Below are positions 38,513 through 47,092 of a DNA stretch of 58,383 bases, piece after piece (position 1 is the first letter of the stretch; every line of letters begins with the position of its first letter). Below the pieces are notes generated by a model. It saw nothing but the letters and a program-made list of their open reading frames with translations. It did not search any database and was not told the DNA's origin. The stretch comes from Bacillota bacterium (GTDB lineage: Bacteria; Bacillota; Dethiobacteria; DTU022; UBA8154). The position numbers were made by a program, and so were the translations under genes. The stretch is taken from NCBI GenBank assembly GCA_012798755.1, contig JAAZMP010000102.1:1-58383 (forward strand), written 5' to 3'.

Positions 38513-39457
38513 TTATTCCCACTCAATCGTTGCCGGAGGTTTAGGGGTGAGATCATAAACAAAACGGTTGATTTCGGGAATTTCGCTTACCAACCTATTG
38601 GAAATCGCCCCCAGCACTTCGTAAGGCAAGGGATACCAATCGGCGGTCATGCCATCCCGGCTTACTACCGCCCGCAAAACTATGGTATGGACATAGGTGC
38701 GCCGGCCGTCTTTCACCCCTACGCTTAAAATGTTGGGCAGCACGGCAAAAACCTGCCATATCTCATTATACAGGCCAGCTTTTTTGATTTCTTCTATAAT
38801 AATGTGATCAGCCTCTCTGAGAATGGAAAGTTTTTCAGGGGTGACTTCGCCAAGAATGCGCACGGCCAAACCCGGTCCGGGGAAAGGATGTCTTTGGATT
38901 ATTTCTGCCGGCAATCCCAATTCCCTGCCTACTTGGCGGGCTTCATCCTTATAAAGTTTTTTTAAAGGTTCGATCAACGATAGCTGCATATCTTCCGGAA
39001 GCCCTCCCACATTGTGATGTGATTTAACCACCACGGCCTCAGCTGTGCCGCTTTCGATCACATCGGAACGAAGGGTGCCTTGGACAAGAAAATCAACATC
39101 CCCTATTTTTGCTGCCTCACGTTCAAAGAGACGGACGAAAAGGTTGCCGATTATTTTTCTTTTTTCTTCGGGATCGGCAACGCCCCTAAGAAGATCTAAA
39201 AATTCTTTTTCGGCATCTACAGCGATAATCTTCATAGCAAACTTATCCCGAAAAATGGAAAGGATCTGTTCTTTTTCTCCTTTGCGCATCAACCCGTTGT
39301 CTACAAAAATACAGGTCAATCTTGAGCCGATCGCCTTGTGCACCAGCATCGCCGCAACTGAAGAATCGACACCGCCGCTTAAGCCGCAAACAGCCTTGCC
39401 GTAAGAACCGGTTGTTTCCCGGATATCCCGGATCGTTTTTTCTATAAAATTTTTCAT
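38513..39457 (-). CDS. guaA: GMP synthetase ATP-pyrophosphatase subunit, without glutaminase domain
   Basis: A 314-residue protein containing only the ATP-PPase and dimerisation domains of GMP synthetase. It has [15 protein letters not shown] (P-loop SGGVDSS at 27-33), [14 protein letters not shown] and the C-terminal KPPATIEWE signature. The usual bacterial GuaA is about 510 residues with an N-terminal class I glutaminase; that domain is absent here. The ATG at 39457 has GCGGAGGGTAGCC upstream and no coding sequence precedes it, so this is a real split, as in archaea. A separate glutaminase subunit (GuaAA) would have to be encoded elsewhere, or free ammonia is used. It is first in the purine operon, 88 bp before purE. 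Confidence 0.93.
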   Translation of the reverse strand: MKNFIEKTIRDIRETTGSYGKAVCGLSGGVDSSVAAMLVHKAIGSRLTCIFVDNGLMRKGEKEQILSIFRDKFAMKIIAVDAEKEFLDLLRGVADPEEKRKIIGNLFVRLFEREAAKIGDVDFLVQGTLRSDVIESGTAEAVVVKSHHNVGGLPEDMQLSLIEPLKKLYKDEARQVGRELGLPAEIIQRHPFPGPGLAVRILGEVTPEKLSILREADHIIIEEIKKAGLYNEIWQVFAVLPNILSVGVKDGRRTYVHTIVLRAVVSRDGMTADWYPLPYEVLGAISNRLVSEIPEINRFVYDLTPKPPATIEWE

Positions 39458-39550
39458 GGCTACCCTCCGCAGCATAGAAATGGTTATTTTGTTTTGCCTG
39501 GCTTTCCTTTTATTTTTGTTTCACTGTCAATATCTTATCCTGTCTGTGCT

Positions 39551-39568
39551 ACGAATCTTCATATTCGT
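39551..39568. promoter_or_regulatory. Hairpin or operator candidate upstream of guaA
   Basis: ACGAAT-CTTCAT-ATTCGT is a perfect inverted repeat 94 bp upstream of guaA and 150 bp upstream of the divergent glycosyltransferase. CGAA/TTCG half-sites occur in Bacillus PurR boxes, but their spacing there differs. No purine riboswitch consensus was found in this spacer. Confidence 0.3.
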
Positions 39569-39717
39569 CAAACCCCAACATATTCCCTGCCATTTGCTAT
39601 CAAATTTCGAAAACGATTTAACTAGAAACCCAGGTTTGGGTTTTGCTATTCTTGCCAGTAAACGCCACTTATGGTAATGTTTATCCAAGTGCATATTTTA
39701 TTTTAAGGAGAATACAA

Positions 39718-40731
39718 ATGCGAATTGCCATGCTCGGACCCATTGCCTGGAGAACACCTCCTCGTCACTACGGGCCCTGGGAAAGGGTTACCTCCCTGCT
39801 CACCGAAGGGCTGGTGGAAAAGGGAACCGATGTAACCCTTTTTGCCACAGCTGATTCTCAAACAAAAGGAAAGCTTAGGGCTGTCAGCCCCAGCGGCTAT
39901 GAAGAAGATCGTAGTCTGGATCCCAAAGTCTGGGAATGCCTGCACATTGCCGAAGTTTTTGAAGCGGCTAAAGATTTCGATCTTATCCACAACAATTTTG
40001 ACTTCTTGCCGCTAAGCTACAGCGGACTTGTCGATACGCCGGTCGTTACCACCATCCACGGTTTTTCTTCCCCCCGCATTTTGCCGGTATACCGGAAGTA
40101 CAACAAGCGCACTTTTTACGTTTCCATAAGCGATGCTGATCGCTCGCCGGAACTGGATTATATTGCTACCGTCTACCATGGCATAGACCTTGAAAACTTT
40201 ACTTTACGCTTCGAACCGGGGGAATACCTGCTCTTTTTTGGCAGAATCCACCACGATAAAGGCGCAAAAGAAGCAATTGAAATTGCCCGCCGTACAAACA
40301 TGAAGCTAGTCATGGCTGGAATTATCCAGGATAACGCCTACTACGAACAAGAAATAGAACCTTTCGTAGACGGCAAAAAAATACAATACATTGGAAGCGT
40401 AGGACCTGAAGAGCGCGACAAGGTTTTAGGAAGGGCTTATGCCTTGCTTCATCCTATTAATTTTAACGAGCCTTTCGGACTTTCCGTAGTAGAATCCATG
40501 GCCTGCGGAACACCGGTAATCGCCTTTCCCCGCGGCAGCATGCCTGAGATCATTGAAAATGGTGTAAATGGGCTGCTCGTTTCCAACATCGATGAAGCTG
40601 TTGCTGCTGTAGGAAATATAAAGGATATTGATCGCCGTGGATGCCGCCAAAACGTGGAGGAGCGCTTTTCCACGGAGAGGATGGTTGAAGACTATCTAAA
40701 AGTTTACCGCCGCATACTTGGCCGTGGCTGA
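39718..40731 (+). CDS. GT4 family glycosyltransferase
   Basis: A 337-residue retaining GT-B glycosyltransferase. The C-terminal half carries YLLFFGRIHHDKGAKEAIE and the nucleotide-sugar motif EPFGLSVVESMACGTPVIAF (from about residue 251) with its E-x7-E pair. The N-terminus MRIAMLGPIAWRTPPRHYGP is of the type seen in group 1 transferases of unknown acceptor. The ATG at 39718 follows TTAAGGAGAATACAA. A possible promoter, TTGCCA-16-TAATGT, lies at 39653-39680. It is close to a GH130 gene, and such pairs are recurrent in bacteria, perhaps making and recycling a mannose-containing glycan; the product is unknown. Confidence 0.88.
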   Translation: MRIAMLGPIAWRTPPRHYGPWERVTSLLTEGLVEKGTDVTLFATADSQTKGKLRAVSPSGYEEDRSLDPKVWECLHIAEVFEAAKDFDLIHNNFDFLPLSYSGLVDTPVVTTIHGFSSPRILPVYRKYNKRTFYVSISDADRSPELDYIATVYHGIDLENFTLRFEPGEYLLFFGRIHHDKGAKEAIEIARRTNMKLVMAGIIQDNAYYEQEIEPFVDGKKIQYIGSVGPEERDKVLGRAYALLHPINFNEPFGLSVVESMACGTPVIAFPRGSMPEIIENGVNGLLVSNIDEAVAAVGNIKDIDRRGCRQNVEERFSTERMVEDYLKVYRRILGRG

Positions 40732-40847
40732 AAAAATCCGGGTACCGAAAGTGCAACTACGATAATGATTACATATGCTTACTTATGTGTACAGCTACAT
40801 GTTATACTAATGAATAGTCCTTTATCGTATGGGTGGTGCAAAAAGCC

Positions 40848-41045
40848 ATGAAAAATATTTTAGCTAAAAAAGTCATGACCTCTCCGGTCGTTAGCGTAAA
40901 CCATGATACATCGCTTAAAGAGCTGGTGAGAATCCTGGATGATAATATTTTTAGCGGCCTTCCGGTGGTAAATGAAGAAAAAAGATTGGTGGGCATCATT
41001 TCCCAAGAAGATGTAATGAAATATACCCAGTGGATCATCGGCTAA
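40848..41045 (+). CDS. Single CBS-domain protein
   Basis: A 65-residue protein made of one CBS domain: VMTSPVVSVNHDTSLKEL, then SGLPVVNEEKRLVGIISQED. CBS domains normally occur in pairs, so this must dimerise to make the nucleotide-binding cleft, or it is a fragment. ATG at 40848 was taken as start; GTG codons at 40833 and 40836 are possible. It ends nine bases before the convergent RACo-like gene. Adenine-nucleotide binding is the expected property. Confidence 0.7.
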   Translation: MKNILAKKVMTSPVVSVNHDTSLKELVRILDDNIFSGLPVVNEEKRLVGIISQEDVMKYTQWIIG

Positions 41046-41054
41046 ATCCATATA

Positions 41055-43013
41055 TTAGTCGCCGTCCTTTTCCCCTGCTCGATCCAAGAGATAGTCAACA
41101 CTGGGAAATTTATGTTTTTTATGTGGAAATGCCAAAGCTTCGGCAAAACGAATCTGGAAATCGGGCTCACTTGCCATTTCCACGAATCCAACTTTTTGGG
41201 CTACCCCTTCCGCTTCCCTGCGTTTTTTCATGCTCAAAAGCGCCAGTTTAGCCCCGTCACCGGCCGCATTGCCCACCGCCTGAACCTTTTTCAAACTGCA
41301 GTCAGGAACCATCCCGATCACCATGGCACTTTCTTTGTTGATATAGCTGCCAAAGGCCCCGGCAAAAACAATCCTGTCCGGGCTGGTCGCACCAAATTTT
41401 TCCAACAAATATTCTGCGCCGCAGTAAAGGGCCGCTTTGGCCAGCTGGATAGCACGAATATCTTCCTGGGTAATTACAATATCTTTACCAATGGAAGTGT
41501 CTTCTGCATAGCAAAGCACATATTCCATTTTCCCATCAGCATCACGGCGTACCCTGGGGCTGGCAGATTGTTGGTTGAAACGCCCGGTGCTGTCTATAAT
41601 TCCCGTTTTAAACAGTTCGGCACAAACATCGATTATTGCCGAACCGCAGATCCCTTTGGCCAGAGGTTCATCACCTTTTTTAAACCAGCCCTCCCGGCCA
41701 ATAATTTTTATTCGGGGGTCCTTAGTCTCCGGATCTATTATTACCTTTTCAATAGCACCAAAAGCTGCCCTCATGCCATATTTGATCTGTGCACCTTCCA
41801 GCGCCGGCCCGGTTGCACAGGATGTGGAAAATAATTTTTCCCTATCACCAAATACTATTTCCCCGTTGGTACCAATATCAACTATAAGCATCTTTTCATC
41901 CTGCCGGTACGGCTCCTCGGCAATGAGAACAGCAACATTATCTGCGCCGACAAAACCGGCCTCTAAAGGAAGCCAGTGCACATAAGAACCACTGTTGATT
42001 TTTAAACCAAGATCCCTGGCTTTAAAATTCATGCCGCCTTTGAACGCCGGAGCGAAAGGAGAACGCCCCACATATTGCGGATCGATCGAAAGCATGATAT
42101 GGTGCATAACCGTATTGCCTACCAACACCAGATCGACTATCTCCGCGGTAACCAATCCAGCCTCTCCTGCCAGCGCTTCCAAAAGCGAATTGATCGCCTC
42201 CACAATGGCCCTGTGTAACTTAGCCAATCCTTCTTCATTCATTATAGAATAAGTAATACGGGAAAGAATATCTTCACCGTAAACGATCTGTGGATTCATC
42301 ATGGACTTTTTAGCAACAGTTTCCCCGGTTCTCAGGTTACACAAATAGGCTGCCAGCGTAGTACTGCCTACATCAATAGCAACCCCCCAGATGTTTTCCG
42401 CAAACCCCGGGGAAACCTTAATGATTTCTTTTTCGTTCCAGATACTAACGGTCACTTTCCAGCCCGAGCGGCGGATTATCCCGGAAAGATCCTTTACCAC
42501 GGGGTAATCTAAAATAATATCCCTTTGAAAACCGTATTTTTGCTCCAGCATATCTTTGATGCGTCTGAAGTCATCTCTTTGATCTTTCAGCGTAGCAGGA
42601 CACATTTCAAGATAGTAATTTTTTACAACCGGGTCGATAAAAAATTCTCTTTCCCTTCCCGTTTCCAAGATTATTTGTTTGCCGGCGCGGGATTCTTCGG
42701 GGACGTAAACCATAACATCTCCCTTTATGGCTGCACAGCAGGCCAGGCGGTAATTTTTACTTATTTCCTTTTCCCCGAGTTTTTCTATTTCTTCTTCAGT
42801 AGCCGGTGAAAGATGATCTGTCTTCGATTCGATACCAAGTCTTTGGAAACTGCCTTCCTCAACCCTTACCTTACACTTGCCGCATATTCCCGCCCCCCCG
42901 CAGGGCGATTCAATATCTGCACCAAATTCCCTGGCTGCAGCAAGAAGGGTCATTTCCGTATCTACAATCCCGCGCCGTCCCGAAGGTTGAAAGATGACGG
43001 TGCACTTCATCAT
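41055..43013 (-). CDS. RACo-like corrinoid protein reductive activator (2Fe-2S ferredoxin + ASKHA domain)
   Basis: A 652-residue protein with a plant-type 2Fe-2S domain at the N-terminus (C38, C44, C47 in SPCGGAGICGKCKV, last ligand C92 or C93), a linker, and from about residue 205 an ASKHA-fold ATPase domain (WGVAIDVGSTTLAAYL; LIVDIGTNGEIVFGDRE). This is the architecture of RACo, which reduces Co(II) corrinoid proteins at the cost of ATP so that they can re-enter methyl transfer, for example in the Wood-Ljungdahl pathway or O-demethylase systems. No corrinoid protein or methyltransferase gene is adjacent. Ribosome site GGGAGGAATAA; ATG at 43013 or the next codon. Confidence 0.9.
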   Translation of the reverse strand: MMKCTVIFQPSGRRGIVDTEMTLLAAAREFGADIESPCGGAGICGKCKVRVEEGSFQRLGIESKTDHLSPATEEEIEKLGEKEISKNYRLACCAAIKGDVMVYVPEESRAGKQIILETGREREFFIDPVVKNYYLEMCPATLKDQRDDFRRIKDMLEQKYGFQRDIILDYPVVKDLSGIIRRSGWKVTVSIWNEKEIIKVSPGFAENIWGVAIDVGSTTLAAYLCNLRTGETVAKKSMMNPQIVYGEDILSRITYSIMNEEGLAKLHRAIVEAINSLLEALAGEAGLVTAEIVDLVLVGNTVMHHIMLSIDPQYVGRSPFAPAFKGGMNFKARDLGLKINSGSYVHWLPLEAGFVGADNVAVLIAEEPYRQDEKMLIVDIGTNGEIVFGDREKLFSTSCATGPALEGAQIKYGMRAAFGAIEKVIIDPETKDPRIKIIGREGWFKKGDEPLAKGICGSAIIDVCAELFKTGIIDSTGRFNQQSASPRVRRDADGKMEYVLCYAEDTSIGKDIVITQEDIRAIQLAKAALYCGAEYLLEKFGATSPDRIVFAGAFGSYINKESAMVIGMVPDCSLKKVQAVGNAAGDGAKLALLSMKKRREAEGVAQKVGFVEMASEPDFQIRFAEALAFPHKKHKFPSVDYLLDRAGEKDGD

Positions 43014-43147
43014 TTATTCCTCCCATCCAGCCCCATTACTTAATAGCGGGCAAGTTTTCGGGCCGCACTGTACATATTTATAGTTTTAGGCCCCCTGTTA
43101 TAGTATTTTTACCTAACATAGAAATATATCTTTTGGTATTCATCTTT

Positions 43148-43369
43148 TTATTTAAAAGGATCCCAACGGTTAGTAAGCCCCTCGTACCCCGAAGGGAAAT
43201 GTTCCTGGAAAAGCCTGTAGTAATAAAGTTCCTTAGGAGACTGCAGGGAAATATCGCCAGGTATCGCCTGGTTAATTCTACAATATTTATTAGCAGAGAT
43301 CATACCACAATTTGGGAAAGGGGGCAACTTTTTTTCAGATTTACCCCGGGCAAGCAGCTGGAAAAACAT
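43148..43369 (-). CDS. Possible small protein of unknown function, 73 residues
   Basis: In the 444-bp gap between the RACo-like and GH130 genes, a minus-strand frame from ATG at 43369 to TAA at 43148 has a protein-like make-up: basic start, a QAIPGDISLQSPKEL stretch and a YYYRLFQEHFPSGYEG stretch ending NRWDPFK. The start has no clear ribosome site and the open frame continues upstream, so the true start is uncertain. A plus-strand frame of 82 codons (43133-43381) overlaps and is less convincing. No family is recognised. Apart from this the gap holds the promoter region of both neighbours. Confidence 0.35.
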   Translation of the reverse strand: MFFQLLARGKSEKKLPPFPNCGMISANKYCRINQAIPGDISLQSPKELYYYRLFQEHFPSGYEGLTNRWDPFK

Positions 43370-43457
43370 TTTAGGGTTTAGGAATTCTTGCCTGGAAGCA
43401 CCCCTTATGGTAGCATTTGCTGTAGAGCATACTTTTTGGAAACCTGGAGGTTAAAAA

Positions 43458-44399
43458 ATGAAAACGCCCCTTGTAAAAAGATACCCCGGCAATCCGATCT
43501 TGACCAAGAAAGACGTACCCTACCCTGTGGCAACAGTGCATAACGCCGGCGTAGTAAAACACAAAGGCCGCTACATCATGCTTTTCCGTTCGCATCGCTA
43601 TAACGGAAGGTCGATCATCGGACGGGCCGACAGTGAGGACGGTTTTAATTTTACCGTGCATCCGGAGCCGTTCCTGGAGCCGGCCAAAGAAGGACCCTTT
43701 GCTTTGTATGAAGAATTTGGGGTGGAAGATATGCGCATCTGCCCCCTGGAGGGAGAATATTTGCTGACTTACAGCGCCTACTCCAGACATGGAGTAAGAG
43801 TGGCCCTGGCCAAAACAAAGGGTTTTGGGCAGGTCAAACGCATTGCCCTTATTACTGCCGCGGATTATCGCAATATCGTCATCTTCCCGGAACGTTTCGG
43901 CGGACGTTTTGTACGGCTGGAAAGACCGCATTCGGAGATTTCGCCCTGGTCTGTCTGGATCTCTTATTCCCCGGATCTGATCCACTGGGGAAATGCCCGC
44001 CTGCTGATGAAACCTTTGCCCTACCACTGGGATGAAATGAAAATAGGGCCCGGAGCCACTCCGCTAAAAACCCGCTGGGGCTGGCTGCATATCTACCACG
44101 GGGTCTTTTCCACCATGGATGGCGCGATCTACAGGTTAGGCGCTGCCCTCCACGATCTGGAAGATCCTGCCAAACTTTTAGGAATTGCAGATGACTGGAT
44201 CTTGCAGCCGGAAGATCCCTGGGAGATTACCGGCTATGTGCATAACGTAGTTTTTACATGTGGGGCTGTAGCCGAAGAAGATGGTACTCTCAAACTTTAC
44301 TGGGGCGGTGCTGACAGTGTGATGTGCGCCGGAACGGCAAATGTAGAAGAACTGGCCATGCTCTGCCTGCAGCACCCCCGGCCTGCAGTTTTAAGTTGA
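43458..44399 (+). CDS. Glycoside hydrolase family 130 protein (phosphorylase/glycosidase)
   Basis: A 313-residue five-bladed propeller enzyme of the GH130 kind, which cleaves beta-mannosides, usually by phosphorolysis. The conserved FGVEDMRICP stretch holds D91, the general-acid position (VEDPRI in most members; proline is methionine here). YSRHGVRVALAKTKGF and GPGATPLKTRWGWLHIYHG match the other conserved blades. The ribosome site is CTGGAGGTTAAAAA. No signal peptide, so it acts in the cytosol. Together with the GT4 gene 2.7 kb upstream it suggests turnover of an intracellular mannoside; substrate is inferred from family only. Confidence 0.87.
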   Translation: MKTPLVKRYPGNPILTKKDVPYPVATVHNAGVVKHKGRYIMLFRSHRYNGRSIIGRADSEDGFNFTVHPEPFLEPAKEGPFALYEEFGVEDMRICPLEGEYLLTYSAYSRHGVRVALAKTKGFGQVKRIALITAADYRNIVIFPERFGGRFVRLERPHSEISPWSVWISYSPDLIHWGNARLLMKPLPYHWDEMKIGPGATPLKTRWGWLHIYHGVFSTMDGAIYRLGAALHDLEDPAKLLGIADDWILQPEDPWEITGYVHNVVFTCGAVAEEDGTLKLYWGGADSVMCAGTANVEELAMLCLQHPRPAVLS

Positions 44400-44575
44400 A
44401 AGCCGTTGAAACCCATAAGAAAAAATCTCCAACTGCAAATGGTTGCAAAAAGACTGACAGGAGATCCCTAAAAAATCCGTGAAAAAGAATTTTCCGCCTC
44501 TCTATTCTTAAATTCGAATGCCTCTGTCATCGATCCTCCGTTTTTTACTGTAAGCCAATGCAGCAAACCCGCTTA

Positions 44576-44604
44576 TTGCCATTGTTCGCCCTAGATGATA
44601 TAAT
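44576..44604 (+). promoter_or_regulatory. Strong sigma-A promoter of lepA
   Basis: TTGCCA (44576-44581), a 17-bp spacer and a perfect TATAAT (44599-44604), 103 bp before the GTG start. The remaining part of the 308-bp gap between the GH130 gene and lepA (44400-44575) shows nothing recognisable. Confidence 0.75.
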
Positions 44605-44707
44605 TTTGATGATCATTCAGTTTTGCGCATATACTTAGGATCGTTTGCATCTGCCCAAGGCAGTTACTATATTTGTATGATTATCAAATTGCAATTTGGA
44701 GGTCAAG

Positions 44708-46507
44708 GTGAAACCACAAAACATAAGAAACTTTTGCATCATTGCTCATATCGATCACGGGAAATCCACCCTGGCGGATCGCCTCCTGGAGGTAACAGGA
44801 ACACTGTCTGCCCGACAAATGAAAGAGCAAGTGCTCGATCAAATGGATTTGGAAAGAGAACGGGGCATTACCATAAAGCTGCAAGCTGTGAGGCTGAAAT
44901 ATGAGGCCAAAAACGGGGAAAAGTATATCCTTAACTTAATAGATACTCCGGGCCATGTTGATTTCAGCTATGAAGTATCCCGCAGCCTGGCGGCCTGCGA
45001 AGGCGCCATTTTGATCGTTGATGCCGTTCAGGGAATAGAAGCCCAAACTCTGGCCAACACCTACCTTGCCCTGGAACAAAATCTGAAGATCATACCGGTT
45101 ATCAACAAAATTGATCTCGAAAACGCCGATCCGAAAAGAATAAAAAATGAAATTGCCGAAATCCCCGGCATAAATGCACAGGAAACACTTTTAATTTCTG
45201 CCAAAGAAGGCCTGGGGATTGAAGCAGTTCTGGAGGCTGTCGTTGAAAAAGTGCCCGCTCCCGATCCGAGTAGCCCCGATACACCCTTGAAGGCTTTAAT
45301 TTTTGACTCTCATTACGATGCCTACCGCGGTGTTATAGCTTATATCCGGATCGTAGAAGGCCGTATCCGTATAGGTGAAAAAATAAAACTTATGCATACC
45401 GGAAATGTTTTTGAAGTAATAGAAACAGGCATCTTTCGCCCGGATATGGAACCTACCAACGGTTTGGCCGCTGGTGAGGTGGGGTATCTAATCGCCTCCA
45501 TAAAAAACGTTGAAGACGCCCGCGTCGGCGATACAATCACCCAAGAAGACAATCCTTCGGCAAAGCCTTTACCCGGCTATCGTCAAGTAACACCTATGGT
45601 CTTTTGCGGGCTTTTTCCCCAAGACAACAATGACTTTGTAACACTTAGAGAAGCTATCGAAAAGCTTAAGCTCAACGATTCCTCACTTGTGTATGAACCG
45701 GAAAAATCCACGGCTTTGGGGCTTGGTTTTCGCTGTGGCTTTCTGGGGCTTTTGCACATGGATATTGTCAAAGAGAGGTTGGAAAGGGAATACGGTTTGG
45801 ACCTGATTATTTCCGCGCCCAGTGTAATCTACAAGGTTTATAAAAAAGACGGCAGCGTGGTAAAACTGGACAACCCATCCCTGCTGCCGCCGCTGGAAGA
45901 AAGGGTTGCGATAGAGGAGCCCTATGTAGAAGCTTCAATCTTTTTGCCTGACGATTATGTGGGACCCGTCATGGAACTTTGCCAAGAAAAAAGAGGGGAG
46001 TTTATCAACATGGAGTATTTGGAATCCGGGCGGGTAAAGCTGTCCTACCTCCTCCCTTTGGCAGAAATCATCTATGATTTTTTTGATGCTTTAAAATCCC
46101 GAACCCGCGGTTATGCTTCCCTTGATTACACCTTGTACGGTTATGAAGGATCCGATTTGGTACTGGTAGATATACTTGTAAACGCTGAAAAAATAGATGC
46201 TCTTTCTTTCATAATTCACCGGGACAGGGCCTATCAGCGGGGCAGGGATATGGTAGAAAAACTAAGAAAAATTATTCCCCGGCAGCTGTTTGACGTACCC
46301 ATACAAGCTGCTATAGAAAACAAAGTCATTGCCCGGGAAACCGTGAAGGCCCTGCGCAAAAACGTTACCGAAAAACTTTATGGCGGAGATGTAACGCGTA
46401 AAAGGAAGCTGCTGGAAAAACAAAAAGAAGGTAAAAAAAGGATGAAGCAGGTAGGCCGTGTGGAAATTCCCCAGGAAGCCTTTACCGCTGTGCTAAAAAC
46501 AAATTAG
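44708..46507 (+). CDS. lepA: Elongation factor 4 (LepA)
   Basis: A 599-residue translational GTPase that back-translocates stalled ribosomes. The G1 motif is AHIDHGKST (13-21), G3 is DTPGHVDF, G4 is NKID; the C-terminal LepA domain ([21 protein letters not shown]) and the basic tail [20 protein letters not shown] are present. The GTG at 44708 was chosen: TTGGAGGTCAAG lies upstream and the protein then starts as [18 protein letters not shown]. An earlier TTG would put the ribosome site inside the gene. It has its own promoter and is not followed by hemW or the heat-shock genes often found after it. Confidence 0.97.
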   Translation: MKPQNIRNFCIIAHIDHGKSTLADRLLEVTGTLSARQMKEQVLDQMDLERERGITIKLQAVRLKYEAKNGEKYILNLIDTPGHVDFSYEVSRSLAACEGAILIVDAVQGIEAQTLANTYLALEQNLKIIPVINKIDLENADPKRIKNEIAEIPGINAQETLLISAKEGLGIEAVLEAVVEKVPAPDPSSPDTPLKALIFDSHYDAYRGVIAYIRIVEGRIRIGEKIKLMHTGNVFEVIETGIFRPDMEPTNGLAAGEVGYLIASIKNVEDARVGDTITQEDNPSAKPLPGYRQVTPMVFCGLFPQDNNDFVTLREAIEKLKLNDSSLVYEPEKSTALGLGFRCGFLGLLHMDIVKERLEREYGLDLIISAPSVIYKVYKKDGSVVKLDNPSLLPPLEERVAIEEPYVEASIFLPDDYVGPVMELCQEKRGEFINMEYLESGRVKLSYLLPLAEIIYDFFDALKSRTRGYASLDYTLYGYEGSDLVLVDILVNAEKIDALSFIIHRDRAYQRGRDMVEKLRKIIPRQLFDVPIQAAIENKVIARETVKALRKNVTEKLYGGDVTRKRKLLEKQKEGKKRMKQVGRVEIPQEAFTAVLKTN

Positions 46508-46795
46508 AATCAAACTGCCGATAATTTTCATTTTTACGTGGCTGCCGGGCTGGCAATTTAGACTTGATCACCGCTGTAATAATATTAATATATAGGATAC
46601 AGGTATAACGAACAGGTTTCTTAATAGCTGACCGAAGACAACAGAATGACCCTTTGCATATGAATAAGAGAACTGGTCTATCATGCCCTGATGAACAACG
46701 GTTTTAAAGCCATTGTTAAGTCCTATATGTGGATCGCCTAACAACAGTGCTTTGAAGCTAAAAAGACGTTCTTTTTAAAAATTACGGCCTATTTC
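46508..46795 (+). other. Gap between lepA and the thiamine promoter
   Basis: No gene. A 23-codon open stretch at about 46660-46741, ending NGFKAIVKSYMWIA before a TAA, resembles the KSYMW segment of IS66-type transposases, but it is too short and isolated for a firm call. No strong lepA terminator was found. Confidence 0.3.
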
Positions 46796-46824
46796 TTGCC
46801 AAAACGAAACCTATCATATATAAT
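46796..46824 (+). promoter_or_regulatory. Sigma-A promoter of the thi4-thiC unit
   Basis: TTGCCA (46796-46801), a 17-bp spacer and TATAAT (46819-46824). The expected start of transcription, near 46831, falls just ahead of the TPP riboswitch. Confidence 0.8.
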
Positions 46825-46842
46825 GCAATAAAATAGAATATT

Positions 46843-46959
46843 ACAGGGGGTGCTCCCGAGCGGGGGCTGAGAGAAGAACGCCATGAAGTTCTTAAACCCT
46901 TTGAACCTGTTTTGCGGGCCGGTATCACGGTCTGTCTGGGTAATACCAGCGTAGGAATG
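46843..46959 (+). promoter_or_regulatory. TPP riboswitch (THI element)
   Basis: The aptamer core is intact: GGGGGTGCTCC, then GGGGCTGAGA, then ACCCTTTGAACCTG, then TGGGTAATACCAGCGTAGGAA. These are the conserved J2/3 (CTGAGA), P4/J4 and J5 segments that bind thiamine pyrophosphate. A variable P3-like arm (AGAAGAACG...AAGTTCTT) lies between them. A terminator follows 27 bp on, so regulation is most likely by transcription attenuation: high TPP switches off thi4-thiC. Confidence 0.95.
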
Positions 46960-46985
46960 TTTGTAAAGCTTAATCTGCTTACACA

Positions 46986-47015
46986 ACAAAGCGGGCCCGC
47001 AGCGGCCCGTTTTGT
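46986..47015 (+). terminator. Terminator arm of the TPP riboswitch expression platform
   Basis: ACAAAGCGGGCC and GGCCCGTTTTGT form a 12-pair stem (one wobble) around a six-base loop; the descending arm is T-rich and is followed by ATTACTAAATTGTTTTTG. It lies 78 bp before thi4. Confidence 0.75.
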
Positions 47016-47092
47016 ATTACTAAATTGTTTTTGTATATTACTAGATCAAAGGATCTATCAGCGCCACAAAAAATGTTGGGGAGGTATAAAAA

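Noticed and set aside
39458-39717. Purine riboswitch upstream of guaA
   Set aside because: None of the conserved loop sequences (TATAAT...GGATATGG or TTTCTACC) could be found on either strand.
41112-41834. 240-codon plus-strand open frame opposite the RACo-like gene
   Set aside because: It lies wholly antisense to a gene with clear domains and has no family features or ribosome site.
43371-44027. 218-codon minus-strand open frame opposite the GH130 gene
   Set aside because: The plus-strand frame carries intact GH130 motifs and a ribosome site; the antisense frame has neither.
46660-46741. IS66-like transposase remnant (NGFKAIVKSYMWIA)
   Set aside because: Only about 23 codons between stops; similarity rests on one short motif remembered from the family and could be chance.
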